Of a stretch of 64,000 nucleotides of DNA, positions 62,548 to 64,000 are shown in pieces. Position 1 is the first letter of the stretch. Each line of letters opens with the position of its first letter. The DNA is taken from positions 13,587 through 77,586 of the forward strand of contig NZ_JAYMYJ010000086.1 in the NCBI RefSeq assembly GCF_035668035.1, written 5' to 3'. The notes below the pieces were generated by a model, which was not told the DNA's origin, did not search any database, and worked only from the letters and a program-made list of their open reading frames with translations. The DNA is from Thiothrix phosphatis. Lineage in GTDB: Bacteria; Pseudomonadota; Gammaproteobacteria; Thiotrichales; Thiotrichaceae. Made by a program: the position numbers and the translations under genes.

Positions 62548-63057
62548 TCAGACCTGAATTTTGGCATGAATATCAATCCCGAATTCTACTTTGTTGATGA
62601 GCAATCCAATCACCGTATCATGCATCGTCTCATCCTTTGAAAAGCAGATGGTCTTACGCGCCAAACGCTTGACCCACGTTCGCAGGTTGAGGTTTTTCCG
62701 CTCGATTTTTTGGGTATTACGCTTGCCAACTTCGTGCAGGCCAGCGTCCAAATGGCGTTCGTAAGCGCCCCAGTCATCGGTATAATAACGGGCAATCCCA
62801 AAGGGGTCGAGCAGCGCTTTTAGCTGTTTAAAAACGACGTCTTTACGCTTCCCAAACACATAGGCAATAACGGTATTGGTCGCATGGTCAACCGCGTGCC
62901 ACAACCAACGCTGGTTACTTTTCTTGCCGACAAAAGACCATTGCTCATCCAGTTCGGCCTTACAGACGGCTTCCAGCCTGACTTCCAGGCCACCCCTGCT
63001 TTCAGATGCCAGCGTGTAAAATTTCGGGTTTACCCGGGTGATTCCAGCCGCTTTTTT
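62548..63057 (-). CDS. insB: IS1-family InsB (DDE transposase part)
   Basis: 169 codons open from 63057; it has no start codon of its own in a sensible position, since the first possible start (TTG at 62904) loses the first catalytic Asp. Catalytic DDE residues are in AELDEQWSFVG, RYYTDDWGAYERHL and TQKIERKNLNLRTW. Expression must come from InsA by a shift at A8: it is +1 (loss of one A), not the -1 shift of E. coli IS1, whose -1 frame ends quickly here. Either RNA polymerase slips or the element carries a one-base insertion. Confidence 0.85.
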   Translation of the reverse strand, partial: KKAAGITRVNPKFYTLASESRGGLEVRLEAVCKAELDEQWSFVGKKSNQRWLWHAVDHATNTVIAYVFGKRKDVVFKQLKALLDPFGIARYYTDDWGAYERHLDAGLHEVGKRNTQKIERKNLNLRTWVKRLARKTICFSKDETMHDTVIGLLINKVEFGIDIHAKIQV

Positions 63058-63319
63058 TTAGGGTGCTGATCACCGTGGTCTTGCTAATGCCAAGCACACG
63101 GGCAGTGTCCCGAATTCCACTGCTGTTAATCGCCATCTCAACAATCCGCCTTTTCATTCCGGGCTGGTAGGCCTTGTAGCGATAAGTCAACATAAAGCTT
63201 TTCGTTGGACAGTCGGGATTGCCACAACGGTAACGCCGTTCCCCACTGGCACTGTATCCGGCTTTCCTGATGTGGTTGCTGCCGCAGTCGGGGCAGACGA
63301 TTTCTTGGTGACATGTCAT
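63002..63319 (-). CDS. insA: IS1-family InsA (zinc-finger, HTH part)
   Basis: 105 residues. Zinc ribbon with CPDCGSNHIRKAG and YRCGNPDCPTKSF, then a helix-turn-helix (DTARVLGISKTTVISTLKK). In IS1 this protein binds the ends and represses transcription, and its reading frame joins InsB by frameshifting. Here the InsA frame passes through A8 (63052-63059) in CTA AAA AAA AGC and ends 40 bases beyond the shift point. Confidence 0.9.
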   Translation of the reverse strand: MTCHQEIVCPDCGSNHIRKAGYSASGERRYRCGNPDCPTKSFMLTYRYKAYQPGMKRRIVEMAINSSGIRDTARVLGISKTTVISTLKKSGWNHPGKPEILHAGI

Positions 63320-63731
63320 GTGAGGGATTGTAATGTGTTTCTCAGGTCTGACCCACTACCTAAGATGTAACGCCAATGCCGGTAATTGGGTAATAGGGGT
63401 CATAGACCGTAGTCAGGCTTGCCGATGCCACACTCATAAGCAAGACTGCAAAACAGCTTATAAGTACTTTGGATATGCGCCAATACATAAAAATCCTCCT
63501 TGATGTGCGAATCCACATCAACTGAAGAGGCTCTCCCCAGCAATCCTTGCTTGCCGTCATCCTCCGCCCTTCCTTTGAGCATCAGAGCCTCCTTACTTTA
63601 ATGACATTACGCTCTTGATCGTGAATGGAAAATATGACGCCATATGTAGACATTTGTAATATGTCCAAGATCGCTGTTATGACTTTTTGCTTATATAATT
63701 CAGCGTCTGCTACAACGCATGATCCAGGTAG

Positions 63732-64000
63732 TCAATGGACATTTGAATGTTGGGCTATACCCTCCCAGCCCAATTGGATGCTGACGCAGCTATAAAGCCC
63801 TATTTCTGATTCAATGGCCAGCTCAAAACCATTATGCAGGCATTCCCGTTGTACGAAACACAATCCCAACCCATGGCCATTGATTTTCGACGATTTCGCC
63901 ACTTGTTGATGAATATCCGCCAATTGTTGCACTGACATGCCGAAACCATTGTCATAAACCATCAGCCGCAATTGCCTGTCTGCGGGATGGGCACTGATCC
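63732..64000 (-). CDS. Sensor histidine kinase, C-terminal part (5' end outside window)
   Basis: 90 codons, open to the right edge. HATPase_c boxes: RLMVYDNGFGM (G1, D box) and NGHGLGLCFVQRECLHNG (G2 box), then LAIESEIGLYSCVSIQL. The rest of the kinase lies outside. The gene ends with 15 residues past the last strand, so the protein stops after the ATPase domain, without receiver domain. The 243 bases between it and the broken beta-prism gene contain no gene I can support. Confidence 0.85.
   Translation of the reverse strand, partial: ISAHPADRQLRLMVYDNGFGMSVQQLADIHQQVAKSSKINGHGLGLCFVQRECLHNGFELAIESEIGLYSCVSIQLGWEGIAQHSNVH

Larger units (their letters stand above)
62539..63360 (-). mobile_element. 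IS1-family insertion sequence, 822 bp, complete ends
   Basis: Perfect 19-bp terminal inverted repeats, GGTAGTGGGTCAGACCTGA at 62539-62557 and its complement at 63342-63360. The target duplication is TAAGATGT (62531-62538 and 63361-63368), 8 bp, as usual for IS1. It carries InsA and InsB on the minus strand. Intact ends and duplication, and a target gene that still joins in frame, show that the insertion is recent. Confidence 0.95.
62098..63488 (-). pseudogene. Exported three-repeat beta-prism protein, broken by an IS element
   Basis: Reconstructed by removing the IS (62539-63360) and one copy of the 8-bp duplication. The joined frame is open from the ATG at 63488 (GGAGG six bases upstream) to the TAA at 62098: a signal peptide (MYWRISKVLISCFAVLLMS, cut near ASA), then three homologous units of about 45 residues, each with PITGIxVT-like start, a middle Cys, and DLNxGxxxxYIYLC(I/Y)R end. 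This is the internal threefold plan of MABP-type beta-prism domains. Only the 42-residue start can now be made from the normal site; the rest (125 residues from an internal Met) has no signal peptide. Function unknown; membrane or lipid binding is known for eukaryotic MABP domains. Confidence 0.75.

Noticed and set aside
62548..62904. InsB as an independent gene starting at 62904
   Set aside because: This start would omit the first catalytic Asp (LDEQWSF); the frame is open to 63057 and must be reached from InsA.

Overview
The window reads as a chromosomal segment of a gammaproteobacterium. The evidence is the atpIBEFHAGDC order, the mutL-miaA-hfq-hflX cluster, argH next to an AlgZ/AlgR-type two-component pair, dapF-DUF484-xerC, and the protein sequences themselves. 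A filamentous sulfur oxidiser of the Thiothrix type (Thiotrichales) is my best guess. It rests on a lone TusA-type sulfur carrier, two AAA-ATPase/PD-(D/E)XK (former DUF1703) genes and the general protein flavour, and it is not proven by anything here.

Layout. 1-6.8 kb: F1Fo ATP synthase operon on the minus strand, cut in atpC, with a clear sigma70-type promoter upstream of atpI. 6.9-22.9 kb: mostly housekeeping genes (periplasmic thioredoxin, AlgR/AlgZ-like pair, argH, ileS-lspA, a Deg-type protease fused into the mutL-miaA-hfq-hflX cluster, rho, trxA). 23-28.3 kb: DUF3108 protein, a response regulator with a free-standing Hpt protein and a small exported protein, then the tightly overlapping rph-rdgB-gmhB-plsC operon. 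28.3-37.3 kb: accessory genes (a tandem V4R-like protein, a beta-barrel protein, truncated haemoglobin, PfkB kinase with a convergent GntR regulator, typA, a tiny lipoprotein, a methyltransferase, a Trp-rich orphan). 37.3-50.9 kb: flotillin, lipA, YdcF-like, DUF815 ATPase with three lipoproteins, xerC-DUF484-dapF, tusA, bioF, truD, a UbiA/MenA-type prenyltransferase and ubiD.

50.9-58.3 kb holds two AAA-ATPase/PD-(D/E)XK genes flanking a methyltransferase, lon and an Hsp20 gene. The first follows ubiD, and a second diverged copy of the ubiD 3' end lies just behind it, as if the gene had been inserted at the ubiD terminus. 58.4-63.6 kb is visibly AT-rich and consists almost wholly of secreted or lipid-anchored proteins: a metzincin-motif protease, a lipoprotein, two related CxxCH proteins, a further exported protein, and a three-repeat beta-prism protein. 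An IS1-family element with perfect 19-bp inverted repeats and an 8-bp target duplication has cut the beta-prism gene in two. The window ends in the ATPase domain of a histidine kinase.

The most novel material is in the AT-rich exported-protein island and at the ubiD junction. No tRNA, rRNA or CRISPR array was recognised.
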